64,000 bases of DNA from Acinetobacter lwoffii. GTDB lineage: Bacteria > Pseudomonadota > Gammaproteobacteria > Pseudomonadales > Moraxellaceae. A model generated the notes under the pieces. It had not been told where the DNA came from. It was given only the letters and a program-made list of their open reading frames with translations, and made no database searches. The stretch's first letter is position 1; each line of letters starts with the position of its first letter. The DNA is taken from contig NZ_JAMXXP010000009.1 in NCBI RefSeq assembly GCF_024129355.1, positions 1-64,000 of the forward strand, given 5' to 3'. The translations under genes and the position numbers were made by a program. This document shows, piece after piece, positions 18,051 through 29,098 of the stretch.

Positions 18051-18560
18051 TTAAATCGTGAGATAAGTATTTTCCCAGCGATTGCCGCTAAAACTACCCT
18101 CTAGCAGTTGGACGTAGCGGCCATAAACCTGATCGATGGCAATACAGTCATCTACATCCAGCACACGGTCAGTATGCTGTTTTTGCCAGTGCCGGGCGAA
18201 GTAAGCTTTACCACACTGTTTGGCCACCATGGCATTCTGTGCAACCACCAGCACATAACGATGCAGCTCGCCAAATTCACGTGGATCATAACCGCCCAGA
18301 TTAATCAGCCAAAGTTTTTCATCGGATTGCTGTGGCTGTGCATCAGTAAATTGCAGCGTATAGGACTTGCCCTCGAACTCTAGCCCGTTGATTTGCGCCC
18401 AGGCATCAACATGCAGACCTTTCTGTTCCGCAAACCAGGCATTTTTTAATTGCGGATAGGTGTCTTCCAGACTCTCTCCCACTGCCAAAACTACATCATG
18501 AACTTCTGTATTGGCACGGGCATGACGACCACCGAGCATCACAATAAACAAGCTGGGCAT
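18051..18560 (-). CDS. DUF1543 family protein
   Basis: A 169-residue protein opening MPSLFIVMLGGRHARANTEVHDVV, the signature start of DUF1543 proteins, with the NLGGYDPREFGE motif at about residue 87. The family has two similar alpha/beta halves and no known biochemical function. It has no signal peptide. No promoter partner is evident. Confidence 0.85.
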   Translation of the reverse strand: MPSLFIVMLGGRHARANTEVHDVVLAVGESLEDTYPQLKNAWFAEQKGLHVDAWAQINGLEFEGKSYTLQFTDAQPQQSDEKLWLINLGGYDPREFGELHRYVLVVAQNAMVAKQCGKAYFARHWQKQHTDRVLDVDDCIAIDQVYGRYVQLLEGSFSGNRWENTYLTI

Positions 18561-19044
18561 TACATTTCCTTGTTAGCGTCAATCTTTAAGATCATTTCAT
18601 TGATGCTTGCCAGTATAGCGCAAAGCTATTCCATGATGATGTAGCCATCTGCCAAGGACAAATTTGCATCATCAGCCTGACTGAATTTGCGCAAAACAGC
18701 ATCCAGTCACTCGGTATCCATCCCCATATCGAGGATCAGTTTAAGCCTGTGTCAGGATCAAAAAACCATTTTCAGTGAATACAATTGGCTAGCGAATCAT
18801 TTCCGATCATTTTCATCAGGATTTACAGCGATAGAAGATTATTTTTTTGTACAAAATACAAACACGGCTAAATCGCACAAATCTGTACAAATTTTCGCCC
18901 AAATTTTAATCTAAAGGGATATTTCGTTGACTGAAATGCGCTGAAAGACGATACTCTCAATGTTTTTATTTAAGCAAATCGGTTCAAAGAGGCTGGGCCA
19001 AAAGTTCGGTCCTCAGAAACTCAATCCAACGCAAGGGGCTATAT
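18561..19044 (+). other. Long upstream region of icd with a candidate promoter
   Basis: 484 bp without a credible gene; a 75-codon open frame at 18687 has no ribosome site or recognisable product. A good sigma-70 promoter for icd is visible: TTGACT (18927-18932), 17-bp spacer, GATACT (18950-18955). That leaves a 5' leader of about 85 nt that ends with the ribosome site AAGGGG ahead of the ATG at 19045. Confidence 0.6.
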
Positions 19045-21276
19045 ATGGCTGGTGGAAAGTCAACTATCATTTACACACTGACCGACGAGGCGCCATTATT
19101 GGCGACTTATTCTCTGCTGCCGATCATTGAGACCTTTACTAAGCCAGCTGGCGTTGAGATCGTCAAAAGTGACATCTCTGTAGCTGTGCGCGTGCTCTCC
19201 GAATTTACAGATTACCTAAGCGAAGAGCAAAAGGTGCCTGACACTCTAGCTGAGCTAGGTCGTCTTACACAAGACCCAGACACGAACATTATCAAACTCC
19301 CAAATATCAGTGCTTCTGTTGGCCAGCTAACAGCGTGTATCAAGGAACTTCAGTCTAAAGGCTATGCAATCCCTGACTATCCTGAAAACCCGACCACTGA
19401 AGAAGAAAAAGCAATCAAGGCACGTTATAGCAAATGTCTTGGTTCAGCAGTAAACCCTGTTCTACGTGAAGGTAACTCAGACCGTCGTGCACCTGCTGCT
19501 GTTAAAAACTACGTGAAAAAACACCCGCACTCTATGAGCGAGTGGAAACAGTGGTCGCAAACTCACGTTTCACACATGGACGAAGGTGACTTCTACCACG
19601 GCGAAAAGTCGATGACTTTAGACCGCGCACGGAATGTAAAAATGGAATTGATCACCAAGTCTGGTGAAGCGATTGTTCTTAAGCCAAAAGTTGCGCTTCT
19701 GGACGGCGAAATCATCGATTCAATGTTCATGAGCAAGAAAGCACTTTGCGACTTCTACGAGAAAGAACTTGAAGACTGTCGTGAAGCAGGCATCCTGTTC
19801 TCTTTACACGTTAAAGCAACCATGATGAAGGTGTCTCACCCAATCGTATTTGGTCACTGTGTAAGAATCTACTACAAAGAAGCATTCGAAAAACATGGCA
19901 AGCTTTTTGATGAGCTTGGCATTAATGTCAATAACGGTATGGCGGGTCTTTACGAAAAGCTTGAAACTTTACCAACCTCTGTACGTGAAGAAATCATTGC
20001 TGATTTACATGCTTGTCAAGAACACCGTCCAGCTTTAGCGATGGTTGATTCTGCAAAAGGCATCACTAACTTCCATTCACCAAACGACGTGATTGTAGAT
20101 GCTTCTATGCCTGCAATGATTCGTGGTGGCGGTAAAATGTGGGGCGCTGACGGCAAGCCTTACGACTGTAAAGCAGTCATGCCTGAATCAACTTTCGCAC
20201 GTATTTACCAGGAAATGATCAATTTCTGTAAATGGAATGGCAACTTCGATCCAAAAACCATGGGTACTGTACCTAACGTTGGTTTGATGGCGCAAAAAGC
20301 GGAAGAATACGGTTCACACGACAAGACTTTCGAAATTCCTGAAGCAGGTGTTGCGAACATCACTGACCTAGAAACAGGCGAAGTGTTGATGTCACAAAAC
20401 GTGGAAGAAGGCGATATCTGGCGTATGTGTCAGGTGAAAGACGCACCGATTCGTGACTGGGTGAAACTTGCAGTTACTCGTGCACGTAACTCTGGCATGC
20501 CAGCAATCTTCTGGCTTGACCCGTACCGTCCACACGAAAACGAACTGATCAAGAAAGTTGAAAAATACCTGAAAGATTATGACACCACTGGTCTTGATAT
20601 CCAGATCATGTCACAAGTACGTGCAATGCGTTATACGCTTGAACGTGTTGCACGCGGTCTAGATACTATTTCGGTAACAGGTAACATCCTGCGTGACTAC
20701 CTGACTGACTTGTTCCCAATCATGGAATTGGGTACATCTGCGAAAATGTTGTCTATCGTGCCGTTAATGGCGGGTGGCGGCATGTACGAAACAGGTGCAG
20801 GCGGTTCTGCTCCTAAACATGTACAGCAGTTAGTTGAAGAGAACCACTTACGTTGGGATTCACTCGGTGAATTCATGGCGTTGGCGGTATCTTTAGAAGA
20901 AATGGGTATTAAAGAAGGCAATGACAACATCAAGTTACTTGCCAAAACTTTAGACCGTGCAACTGGTAAATTACTGGATAACGACAAGTCACCTTCTCGT
21001 CGTACAGGTGAGCTTGATAACCGTGGCAGCCATTTCTACCTGGCGAAATTCTGGGCTGAAGAACTTGCTGCTCAAGACGAAAATGCTGAATTGAAAGCGA
21101 AATTTGCACCACTTGCAAAAACTTTAGCTGAAAATGAAGAGAAAATCGTTGCTGAGCTTGCAGAAGTTCAAGGCAAATCAGTAGACATCGGCGGTTACTA
21201 CGCAGTTGATCAAGAAAAAGTAAATGCAGTGATGCGTCCAAGTGCAACGTTGAATGCTGCTCTTGCTTCTATGTAA
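19045..21276 (+). CDS. icd: NADP-dependent isocitrate dehydrogenase, monomeric type
   Basis: This enzyme oxidatively decarboxylates isocitrate to 2-oxoglutarate in the TCA cycle, producing NADPH. At 743 residues it is the large monomeric type (IDH-II), not the ~415-residue dimeric form. It shows family segments such as [19 protein letters not shown] near residue 93, [19 protein letters not shown] near 143, and [25 protein letters not shown] near 335. Codon use is strongly biased, fitting high expression. The ribosome site AAGGGG lies eight bases before the ATG. A strong terminator follows. Confidence 0.98.
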   Translation: MAGGKSTIIYTLTDEAPLLATYSLLPIIETFTKPAGVEIVKSDISVAVRVLSEFTDYLSEEQKVPDTLAELGRLTQDPDTNIIKLPNISASVGQLTACIKELQSKGYAIPDYPENPTTEEEKAIKARYSKCLGSAVNPVLREGNSDRRAPAAVKNYVKKHPHSMSEWKQWSQTHVSHMDEGDFYHGEKSMTLDRARNVKMELITKSGEAIVLKPKVALLDGEIIDSMFMSKKALCDFYEKELEDCREAGILFSLHVKATMMKVSHPIVFGHCVRIYYKEAFEKHGKLFDELGINVNNGMAGLYEKLETLPTSVREEIIADLHACQEHRPALAMVDSAKGITNFHSPNDVIVDASMPAMIRGGGKMWGADGKPYDCKAVMPESTFARIYQEMINFCKWNGNFDPKTMGTVPNVGLMAQKAEEYGSHDKTFEIPEAGVANITDLETGEVLMSQNVEEGDIWRMCQVKDAPIRDWVKLAVTRARNSGMPAIFWLDPYRPHENELIKKVEKYLKDYDTTGLDIQIMSQVRAMRYTLERVARGLDTISVTGNILRDYLTDLFPIMELGTSAKMLSIVPLMAGGGMYETGAGGSAPKHVQQLVEENHLRWDSLGEFMALAVSLEEMGIKEGNDNIKLLAKTLDRATGKLLDNDKSPSRRTGELDNRGSHFYLAKFWAEELAAQDENAELKAKFAPLAKTLAENEEKIVAELAEVQGKSVDIGGYYAVDQEKVNAVMRPSATLNAALASM

Positions 21277-21315
21277 TGAGTTAAAAAATCGATTTAACCT
21301 TAGGTTAAATTGATT

Positions 21316-21347
21316 AAAAAACCGGCACTGACGTGCCGGTTTTTTTT
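21316..21347 (+). terminator. Intrinsic terminator of icd
   Basis: AAAAAACCGGCAC tgac GTGCCGGTTTTTTTT: an 8-9 bp GC-rich stem with T tract, about 45 bp past the stop codon. Confidence 0.92.
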
Positions 21348-21493
21348 ATGTCCAATTCATGCAGCGCAATCACTGAAGCAATCCATTTTTTAAGCAGTTC
21401 TATGCAGTGTTATTTTCACAAGCTATCTTTTAAATCAAGAAGATAATTTTGAAGAGCAGATAAAAAGAAACAGGTTATTATTTTTCAGACAAT

Positions 21494-21529
21494 AAAAAAC
21501 CCCAAGACTGAATGTGCTTGGGGTTTTTT
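21494..21529 (-). terminator. Terminator of tRNA-Leu
   Basis: AAAAAACCCCAAG / CTTGGGGTTTTTT with a 10-nt loop. On the minus strand it begins a few bases after the tRNA 3' end; it can also act on the plus strand. Confidence 0.85.
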
Positions 21530-21536
21530 AGAATTT

Positions 21537-21623
21537 TGGTCCCGAGGGTCGGACTCGAACCGACACGTCATCTCTGACAGCGGATTTTGAGTCCGCCGCG
21601 TCTACCAATTTCACCACCTCGGG
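21537..21623 (-). tRNA. tRNA-Leu(CAA)
   Basis: 87-nt class II tRNA on the minus strand with encoded CCA (21537-21539), acceptor stem CCCGAGG/CCTCGGG, extended variable arm and anticodon CAA in the GCGGA/TCCGC stem. Confidence 0.96.
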
Positions 21624-21637
21624 AGTGGATGAAAGGT

Positions 21638-21665
21638 ATAATACGCGATTTCTCAGCACTGTCAA
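21638..21665 (-). promoter_or_regulatory. Promoter of tRNA-Leu
   Basis: Minus strand: consensus -35 TTGACA (21660-21665), 16-bp spacer, -10 TATTAT (21638-21643), 14 bp before the tRNA 5' end. Confidence 0.85.
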
Positions 21666-21790
21666 CGCAGAATATTTTCATTTGTTTATTTTTAAAACAA
21701 ATCGCATTTTTTCGTTTTAAAATCGAGCAATTCCCGCCATAAAAAAGAAAAAAGTTTATACTAGCCGCAGTTTTTTTAGCGTAAATCATC

Positions 21791-22825
21791 ATGCAACTTT
21801 CTGATTTTAATTTTGATCTCCCCGATGAGCTGATTGCTCGCTACCCACTGGAAACACGCAGTGCCTCTCGCCTGTTGCACCTCGATGCCCAAGGTCAATA
21901 TCATGACCATCAATTTACCGATATTCTGGATTTACTTGAAGACGGCGACTTGTTGGTATTAAACGACACCAAAGTCATGAAGGCCCGTTTAAAAGGTAAA
22001 CGTGCTTCAGGCGGTGCGGTAGAAGTGCTGGTTGAGCGTATGCAAGATCGCTTTATTGCCTATTGTCATATTAAGGCCAGCAACACTCCGAAAGCCGGTG
22101 CAGAACTTTTTATTGGCCCGGATGCAGTGAAAGTGACCGTACAAGGCCGTCATGAAAATCTGTTTATTGTAGAATTTTCACAACCAATTCTCGATGTGCT
22201 GGATCAATACGGCGCCTTGCCGATTCCGCCTTATTTCAACCGTGAAGCGGAAGAGATTGATACTGAACGTTATCAAACCGTGTTTAATGACCCAACCAAA
22301 CTGGCCAGCGTTGCAGCACCTACTGCCAGCCTGCATTTTGATGCCGATCTGTTGGCAAAATTGGAAGCCAAAGGGATTCAAAAAACTTTTGTGACCCTAC
22401 ATGTTGGTGCAGGTACTTTCCTGCCAGTGCGTACCGATGATATTCAAAATCACATCATGCACAGCGAATGGTGCGACGTCCCTGAAACTGCGGTCGAGAT
22501 GATTCGTCAGACTAAAGCCCGCGGTAATAAAGTCATTTCTGTAGGCACGACTGCCACCCGTGCAGTCGAAAGTGCAGCACAAGCACATAACGGTGAACTG
22601 GCAGCCTGGACAGGTGATACCCAGATTTTCATCTATCCGGGTTATCAGTTTAAAGTGGTCGATCGTTTGATCACTAACTTCCATTTACCAGAATCGACCC
22701 TGTTAATGCTTGTGTCTGCCTTGTCCAATCGTGACAATATTCTCAATGCTTATAAGCATGCAGTAGACAGCCAGTATCGCTTCTTCAGTTATGGCGATGC
22801 CATGCTGATTGATCAGGCGAAATAA
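21791..22825 (+). CDS. queA: S-adenosylmethionine:tRNA ribosyltransferase-isomerase
   Basis: QueA transfers the ribosyl part of SAM to preQ1 at the wobble position of GUN-anticodon tRNAs, making epoxyqueuosine. The 344-residue protein begins [19 protein letters not shown] and includes [16 protein letters not shown] and [16 protein letters not shown], the best conserved parts of the family. The partner tgt, which inserts preQ1, lies about 2.7 kb downstream on the same strand, with a three-gene membrane cluster inserted between them. Confidence 0.97.
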   Translation: MQLSDFNFDLPDELIARYPLETRSASRLLHLDAQGQYHDHQFTDILDLLEDGDLLVLNDTKVMKARLKGKRASGGAVEVLVERMQDRFIAYCHIKASNTPKAGAELFIGPDAVKVTVQGRHENLFIVEFSQPILDVLDQYGALPIPPYFNREAEEIDTERYQTVFNDPTKLASVAAPTASLHFDADLLAKLEAKGIQKTFVTLHVGAGTFLPVRTDDIQNHIMHSEWCDVPETAVEMIRQTKARGNKVISVGTTATRAVESAAQAHNGELAAWTGDTQIFIYPGYQFKVVDRLITNFHLPESTLLMLVSALSNRDNILNAYKHAVDSQYRFFSYGDAMLIDQAK

Positions 22826-22841
22826 GCGAGAACCATTGCCC

Positions 22842-23870
22842 ATGCCGATCGAGTCTGTACAACAGTCCATTCATATTCGCCGCAAGAAAAATGCAGTGGT
22901 GTTTCAAAATATCGCTCGGCTTTGGGATCTGGGTCAACAGGCCAAAACGCATCAGCAATTGCTGGATGGGCTGCATCCCTGGAATGGCCCGATTACGCTC
23001 AAGTTTGAAAATAACCTGCCGCTTGCGCTTGCCGGAATTGGGCTTTTTCTGATTGGCAGCATTTTTATTGCGCCGGGAAATATCTGGATTCAGGGCAGTG
23101 TTTTTCTCGGCTGTCTCTGTATCTTCTGGGCCTATATTTGCTATGAACAGCAGCAGCCCTTAGAGGAAGTCATTGCTTTTCTGGAAGAACAGGCACTGGC
23201 CAAAAAATATCAGCTTGCCTTTCAAAAACAGCCACTGCATATTTCCATGCCACTCAATCCCCTGCACTTTATCCGGCATTTAAAACAATTATTTCCAGTA
23301 TTCAATCAAGGTTCGTTGAGTAATGAGATTCAGCGTTATGCCAGCACGGTCTGGGAAGATGAAAATGGCCAGCAACATCAGGTGCTACTGTTCCAATACC
23401 ACTATATTGATGAAGTACAGGCCCGAAATAAGGAAGGTCAGCCAGTCAAACTGATGCAGGTCCATAAAGACCTGTGGGGCGTATTTGTGTTTGATATCCA
23501 GATTCAGGGACTGGCCGTTACGACTTCCAGAAAGAAATTTTATTATCCTTATAGCCATCCCTGGCACAGCAGCGATATTCGCACCAACCAGAGATTAAGC
23601 TTTTATGGCAGTGATCCGCTGCAAACTGCCAAATTACTCAGTCCGGGTTTTGTGCTGCGACTGGCCGACTTTTTTGAACAGCGTCAGGGTGATTTACTGT
23701 TTCACCCAGAAAATAAGATGCTGTGCTATCTAGGGCCCCATGATTTATTTCAGGTATCGAGCAAGCAGCAGAATATTAGCGATATTTCCACATTGCGCGG
23801 CCACCTGAGAACGTTTAAATTAAAACAGCTCGAAAACTTACAACATGATCTGCTGCAGTTTTTAAAATAA
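22842..23870 (+). CDS. Membrane protein resembling DUF3137 (LemA neighbour)
   Basis: A 342-residue protein. The first 50 residues are basic and cytoplasmic; two transmembrane helices follow (about 60-77 and 82-100), then a large soluble C-terminal part. The segments LFPVFNQGSLSNEIQRY and the later GVFVFDIQIQGLAVTTSRKKF are reminiscent of DUF3137, often encoded beside LemA, as here. I start it at the ATG at 22842 (MPIESVQQ) with GCGAGAA upstream; the frame opens earlier only by overlapping queA. Function unknown. It is 49 bp upstream of the LemA-like gene, so the two are likely one transcript. Confidence 0.65.
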   Translation: MPIESVQQSIHIRRKKNAVVFQNIARLWDLGQQAKTHQQLLDGLHPWNGPITLKFENNLPLALAGIGLFLIGSIFIAPGNIWIQGSVFLGCLCIFWAYICYEQQQPLEEVIAFLEEQALAKKYQLAFQKQPLHISMPLNPLHFIRHLKQLFPVFNQGSLSNEIQRYASTVWEDENGQQHQVLLFQYHYIDEVQARNKEGQPVKLMQVHKDLWGVFVFDIQIQGLAVTTSRKKFYYPYSHPWHSSDIRTNQRLSFYGSDPLQTAKLLSPGFVLRLADFFEQRQGDLLFHPENKMLCYLGPHDLFQVSSKQQNISDISTLRGHLRTFKLKQLENLQHDLLQFLK

Positions 23871-23919
23871 ATTTTTCGCATCATTTTTAAAATATAGATA
23901 TAGCTTGGGGAGATCTCGG

Positions 23920-24489
23920 ATGGGATTTTTGATTTTATGTTTGATCATTGTGGCGCTGATTGTCACGATTATCATGATCAGCAACAGTATTGTCCGTCAT
24001 CACAACGCCACGATTCGCGCCTGGTCGGATGTCGCCAGTTATGAACGGCAAAAACTGAAAATTCTGGATGGGCTGCAACCGCTGGTCGAGCAATACTCGA
24101 GTTTTGAAAAAGGCACGCTAGAAAAAGTCACCGAACTGCGTCAGAACATCATGAACCTGAATATCAAGGATGCCGATATTGGACAATTACAACGCATTGA
24201 AAGTCTGAACAAACAGTTAATGCATAGCCTGAATGTCGTGATTGAAAATTATCCGGAACTGAAAGCCAATGACATCTATCTGAAAATGATGGCTGAAATT
24301 GAAGAACAGAATGAAAATGTCGGTGCGGCGATTACCATTTATAATCGCAATGTCGAGCTGTTTAACAACCAGATCCAGATTTTTCCGCACAACATCATTA
24401 ATAATATGTTACTCAGAAAAAAAGTGGTACGTCCATTCCGTGATCAAAGCGTGACACAGAATTTTGATTACCGTCCGAACTTTCACTGA
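23920..24489 (+). CDS. LemA family protein
   Basis: A 189-residue protein with a short periplasmic N end, one transmembrane helix (about residues 2-22) and a helical-bundle domain with the LemA-like segment SNSIVRHHNATIRAWSDVASY and NVGAAITIYNRNVELFNNQIQ near the C terminus. LemA proteins are N-out single-pass membrane proteins of uncertain role, often paired with DUF3137/TPM proteins. The start at 23920 has GGGGAG eight bases upstream; a TTG at 23905 would include that site. A strong 11-bp inverted repeat lies downstream. Confidence 0.85.
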   Translation: MGFLILCLIIVALIVTIIMISNSIVRHHNATIRAWSDVASYERQKLKILDGLQPLVEQYSSFEKGTLEKVTELRQNIMNLNIKDADIGQLQRIESLNKQLMHSLNVVIENYPELKANDIYLKMMAEIEEQNENVGAAITIYNRNVELFNNQIQIFPHNIINNMLLRKKVVRPFRDQSVTQNFDYRPNFH

Positions 24490-24516
24490 GTGAACAGCAA
24501 GATCTGATAAAATTTT

Positions 24517-24560
24517 GCATCCTTGGCGCATTAACTTATTATAAAAATAGCCAAGGATGC
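24517..24560 (+). repeat. Perfect 11-bp inverted repeat between lemA-like and DUF4303-like genes
   Basis: GCATCCTTGGC (24517-24527) and its exact reverse complement (24550-24560) enclose a 22-nt AT-rich loop. No T tract follows, so it is not a standard terminator. It could be an RNA processing or stability hairpin, or a protein-binding site ahead of the gene at 24603. Confidence 0.7.
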
Positions 24561-24602
24561 GGCTGTACCTATCTAAAACTTATAATATAAAGAATAAAAA
24601 TT

Positions 24603-25457
24603 ATGCTGGATTATTTAGAGCACTTGCAACAGACGCTGGTCGAGGAATTTTATCGGTTATACGACCATTATCAGGATGATCAAATCTATGCCTGTAGTCT
24701 GGTCTTTGACGAATTTTTACTGCTGGATGATCTGGCCATCTCGACTGAACGCAGTATTTTTAAAGATCCGGAAAATCCACAGCAATATCTGGCGGAACAG
24801 GATCGCTGGAATGTCCGGAAGTGGCGTTATCGGGCCCACGCTTTGCCCGACTCTGGACTTATCCCCTTTAAAACCTTACTGGCCGATTATTTTAAAACCC
24901 AGCACAGCTTTGGCCATCCGGTATTGGCACAGCAAAAACAGCTGCACGCGACGCATCTGGATTTATTGCTGGAGAGTTTTAAACAGGCCAAACATCGTCT
25001 TTCTGAAGCCTATGGTCTGGATCTGGATGGCATCCTGTTTTTCATGAGCCTGCCCACCCAAGTCGAATTTGAATGCCAATCTGCACAGACACTTAATCCT
25101 GAGCATATTCATTTACAGAAATTTCTGGCATCCAGACAAACTACTCATTTACCTGCCATGCAGAAACGCTTGAAACTCTCGCAAAACGACAAAGATATCT
25201 TGATTGATCTAGAGCAGATGCTGGTGATGGAGCCTTATGACTATCTACAAGTGGCGCAAGATGCCTATTTGCTAACCTTGGAATCCTACTTTGTCGATAG
25301 CAATATTTATATCCAGAAACTGATCCAGCATATCGCTGCAATGGCCTCAGAACCGGATGGCAGCTGCGCCCTCAGCCGGGAAGATATTCAGCAGCGCTTA
25401 CAGCAGTTTTCTACACATCCCCCAATATCTCCGAATGTTCCCTTGCTTCAGCGATAA
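24603..25457 (+). CDS. Hypothetical protein, possibly DUF4303-like
   Basis: A 284-residue soluble protein without signal or membrane segments. Its opening (LEHLQQTLVEEFYRLYDHY, then IYACSLVFDEFLLLDDLAIST) recalls DUF4303-type proteins, in which a helix is followed by a strand reading 'YAF/CxLxxDE'. I am not sure of the family. No catalytic motif is visible. It follows the LemA-like gene by 113 bp with a hairpin between, so co-transcription is possible but may be modulated. Confidence 0.55.
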   Translation: MLDYLEHLQQTLVEEFYRLYDHYQDDQIYACSLVFDEFLLLDDLAISTERSIFKDPENPQQYLAEQDRWNVRKWRYRAHALPDSGLIPFKTLLADYFKTQHSFGHPVLAQQKQLHATHLDLLLESFKQAKHRLSEAYGLDLDGILFFMSLPTQVEFECQSAQTLNPEHIHLQKFLASRQTTHLPAMQKRLKLSQNDKDILIDLEQMLVMEPYDYLQVAQDAYLLTLESYFVDSNIYIQKLIQHIAAMASEPDGSCALSREDIQQRLQQFSTHPPISPNVPLLQR

Positions 25458-25563
25458 ATAAAATTACAGAGCGAATGCTCTACAATGCTGGCGTTTAGTG
25501 TAAGAATCAAGGAAAATAGCGCCCTTTAGCTATAACAATCAGCGAACTGTTTTTTCGCCTTGA

Positions 25564-26706
<1,143 letters not shown>

Positions 26707-26807
26707 TCCATCAGTATTTGCGCTGAGGAAAAAGACAATGTAAATTGCAAGAATATATCAATTTATTATCGAGTTGATCACCAGTTTTTTTATTTTAGGA
26801 AAATGTA

Positions 26808-27137
26808 ATGAGCCTTTTTATTTCGACTGCTCACGCTGCAGGTGAAGCTGCACAACAACCAAGCATGATAGCGAACCTTTTGATGATTGCTGTTTTTATT
26901 GCAATCTTCTATTTCTTGATCTGGCGTCCTCAATCTAAACGTGCCAAAGAACACCGTGCTTTGGTTGAAAGTCTGGGCGTTGGCAGTGAAGTGGTATTTG
27001 CAGGCGGATTAATGGGCAAAATCACCAAGATTGAAGGTGACTTCGCAGTGGTTGAATTGAGCCGCGGTGTAGAAGTCAAAGTTCAACGCGCAAGTGTAAT
27101 CTCAGTTCTACCTGAAGGCACTTTAAATAACCTTTAA
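26808..27137 (+). CDS. yajC: Preprotein translocase subunit YajC
   Basis: A 109-residue protein with one N-terminal transmembrane helix (about residues 20-41, ending FLIWRPQSKR) and a small cytoplasmic domain (VGSEVVFAGGLMGKITKIE). YajC associates with SecDF. It lies between tgt and secD as in most proteobacteria. Confidence 0.96.
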   Translation: MSLFISTAHAAGEAAQQPSMIANLLMIAVFIAIFYFLIWRPQSKRAKEHRALVESLGVGSEVVFAGGLMGKITKIEGDFAVVELSRGVEVKVQRASVISVLPEGTLNNL

Positions 27138-27188
27138 TCAAAAATAGTCGTGCCCTCGCACGACTTTTTCATTTTAAGAAGAAAACGA

Positions 27189-29087
27189 ATGCGTTACCCA
27201 GCATGGAAATATGTACTGATCCTGGTTGTCCTGGTGATCAGTACCTTATATGCCCTGCCAAGTTTGTATCCAGATGAACCTGCTGTACAGATTTCGGGTG
27301 CCAAAGCCGGTACTCAAATTGATGCAAGCATCGTACAAAAAGCAGAGCAAATTTTAAAAACTGAAAATATTGCCACCCATGACAATAGCTTTGGCAACAA
27401 TGCAGCCTTATTACGTGTAGATTCAAGTGAATCGCAGCTTAAAGCCAAAGAGGCTTTACGTCGTGGTTTAGGTGATGATTACGTGGTTGCACTGAACCTT
27501 GCCCCGACCACCCCAGAATGGCTGCAAAAAATTGGTGCCAAACCAATGAAGCTCGGCCTGGATTTACGTGGTGGTGTTCACTTCTTGCTTGAAGTGGATA
27601 TGGACAAGGCCATTTCCCAGCGTATGGAAACCTCTGCGACGGATCTACGTCGTCAGTTGCGTGATAACAACCTGAAATTTAATAGCCTGAATTTAAGCAA
27701 CAACACCATTGTGATGCAGTTTGCCAACAATGATGATCGTTCTGCAACGATGGACTTCTTGCGCCGTAATGGCAATGAGTTTACCCAGCAGGCTGTTGCG
27801 ACCGAAACCGGTTCGACTTTACGTTTGAACTATACTGATGTGCGTAAGCAAGAAATTGAATCTTATGCAGTCAACCAGAACTTGACCACTTTACGTAACC
27901 GTATTAACGAGTTAGGTGTGGCGGAAGCAATGGTTCAAACTCAGGGCAGCAACCGTATTGTGGTTGAGCTTCCGGGTGTACAGGATACCGCTGAAGCGAA
28001 ACGTGTCTTGGGCCGTACCGCGAACCTCGAGTTCCGTTTAGTGTCTGACCTGAATGATCAATATATTGATCCATATACCGGTCAGGCAACGGGTGCATTG
28101 CCACCAGGCACAGAAGTATTCGCTTATGAATCACTGGACAGTGGTCGTCAGCTCCTCCTGAACCGTAACCGTATCTTAACCGGTGAACGTGTTCAGAATG
28201 CCTCAAGTGGCTTTAGCCAGGATACAGGCGGTGCAGAAGTAAATATTACCCTGGACAGCGCAGGCGGCAAACTGATGTCGGATGCCACCCGTAATGCGGT
28301 CGGCAAACGTATGGCCGTCTTGTTCATCGAGAACAAGCAGCGCATTAATTATGTGGAAGACCCTGCGACCGGCACTCAGACTGAAGTTCGTACGCCGTAT
28401 ACTGAATCTGTAGTCATTAACGCTGCAACCATTCAGGCAGTACTGGGTTCTCAGTTCCGTATTACTGGCCTGGACTCGCCGCAAGAAGCTGCTGAACTTG
28501 CCTTGATGCTGCGTGCAGGTGCGTTGGCTGCGCCAATGTATTTTGTTGAAGAACGTGTAATTGGTCCAAGTCTGGGTCAAGAAAACATCGATAAAGGTGT
28601 ACTTTCAACTCAGATCGGTTTCCTTCTGGTCGCCATCTGGATGGTGGTATTCTTCCGTCTGTTTGGTGTGATTGCCAACTTTGCCTTGGTCTTTAACCTG
28701 GCGATGATTCTGACAGTCATGTCTTGGATTGGCGCTTCCCTTACCCTTCCGGGTATTGCCGGTATCGTCATTACCATCGGTATGGCGGTCGATGCCAACG
28801 TACTGATCTGTGAACGAATACGAGAAGAAATGAAATGGGGAGCTTCGCCAAAACAGGCGATTGTGGCCGGTTATGATCGTGCCTATAACACCATTTTCGA
28901 CTCGAACTTGACCACATTCCTAGTGGCGTTCATTCTGTTCGCGATTGGTACAGGTCCGATCAAAGGCTTTGCCGTAACCCTGATGATTGGTATTGTCTGC
29001 TCGATGTTTACTGCCATTACAGTAACACGTGCCGTGGTACAGCTCATTTATGGCAAAAAACGTAACTTGAAAAAGTTGAGCATTTAA
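27189..29087 (+). CDS. secD: Protein translocase subunit SecD
   Basis: SecD and SecF use the proton gradient to pull preproteins out of the SecYEG channel on the periplasmic side. The 632-residue protein has TM1 at residues 6-24, a large periplasmic part with the MKLGLDLRGGVHFLLEVD motif, and five more C-terminal helices with MAVDANVLICERIREE. The ATG at 27189 (MRYPAWKY) has AAGAAG upstream; an earlier GTG at 27150 lies only 10 bp after yajC and adds an unlikely N terminus. Confidence 0.97.
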   Translation: MRYPAWKYVLILVVLVISTLYALPSLYPDEPAVQISGAKAGTQIDASIVQKAEQILKTENIATHDNSFGNNAALLRVDSSESQLKAKEALRRGLGDDYVVALNLAPTTPEWLQKIGAKPMKLGLDLRGGVHFLLEVDMDKAISQRMETSATDLRRQLRDNNLKFNSLNLSNNTIVMQFANNDDRSATMDFLRRNGNEFTQQAVATETGSTLRLNYTDVRKQEIESYAVNQNLTTLRNRINELGVAEAMVQTQGSNRIVVELPGVQDTAEAKRVLGRTANLEFRLVSDLNDQYIDPYTGQATGALPPGTEVFAYESLDSGRQLLLNRNRILTGERVQNASSGFSQDTGGAEVNITLDSAGGKLMSDATRNAVGKRMAVLFIENKQRINYVEDPATGTQTEVRTPYTESVVINAATIQAVLGSQFRITGLDSPQEAAELALMLRAGALAAPMYFVEERVIGPSLGQENIDKGVLSTQIGFLLVAIWMVVFFRLFGVIANFALVFNLAMILTVMSWIGASLTLPGIAGIVITIGMAVDANVLICERIREEMKWGASPKQAIVAGYDRAYNTIFDSNLTTFLVAFILFAIGTGPIKGFAVTLMIGIVCSMFTAITVTRAVVQLIYGKKRNLKKLSI

Positions 29088-29098
29088 GGAGATCACTG

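Noticed and set aside
18687..18914. 75-codon frame upstream of icd
   Set aside because: No ribosome site, no recognisable product, and it ends where the icd promoter begins.
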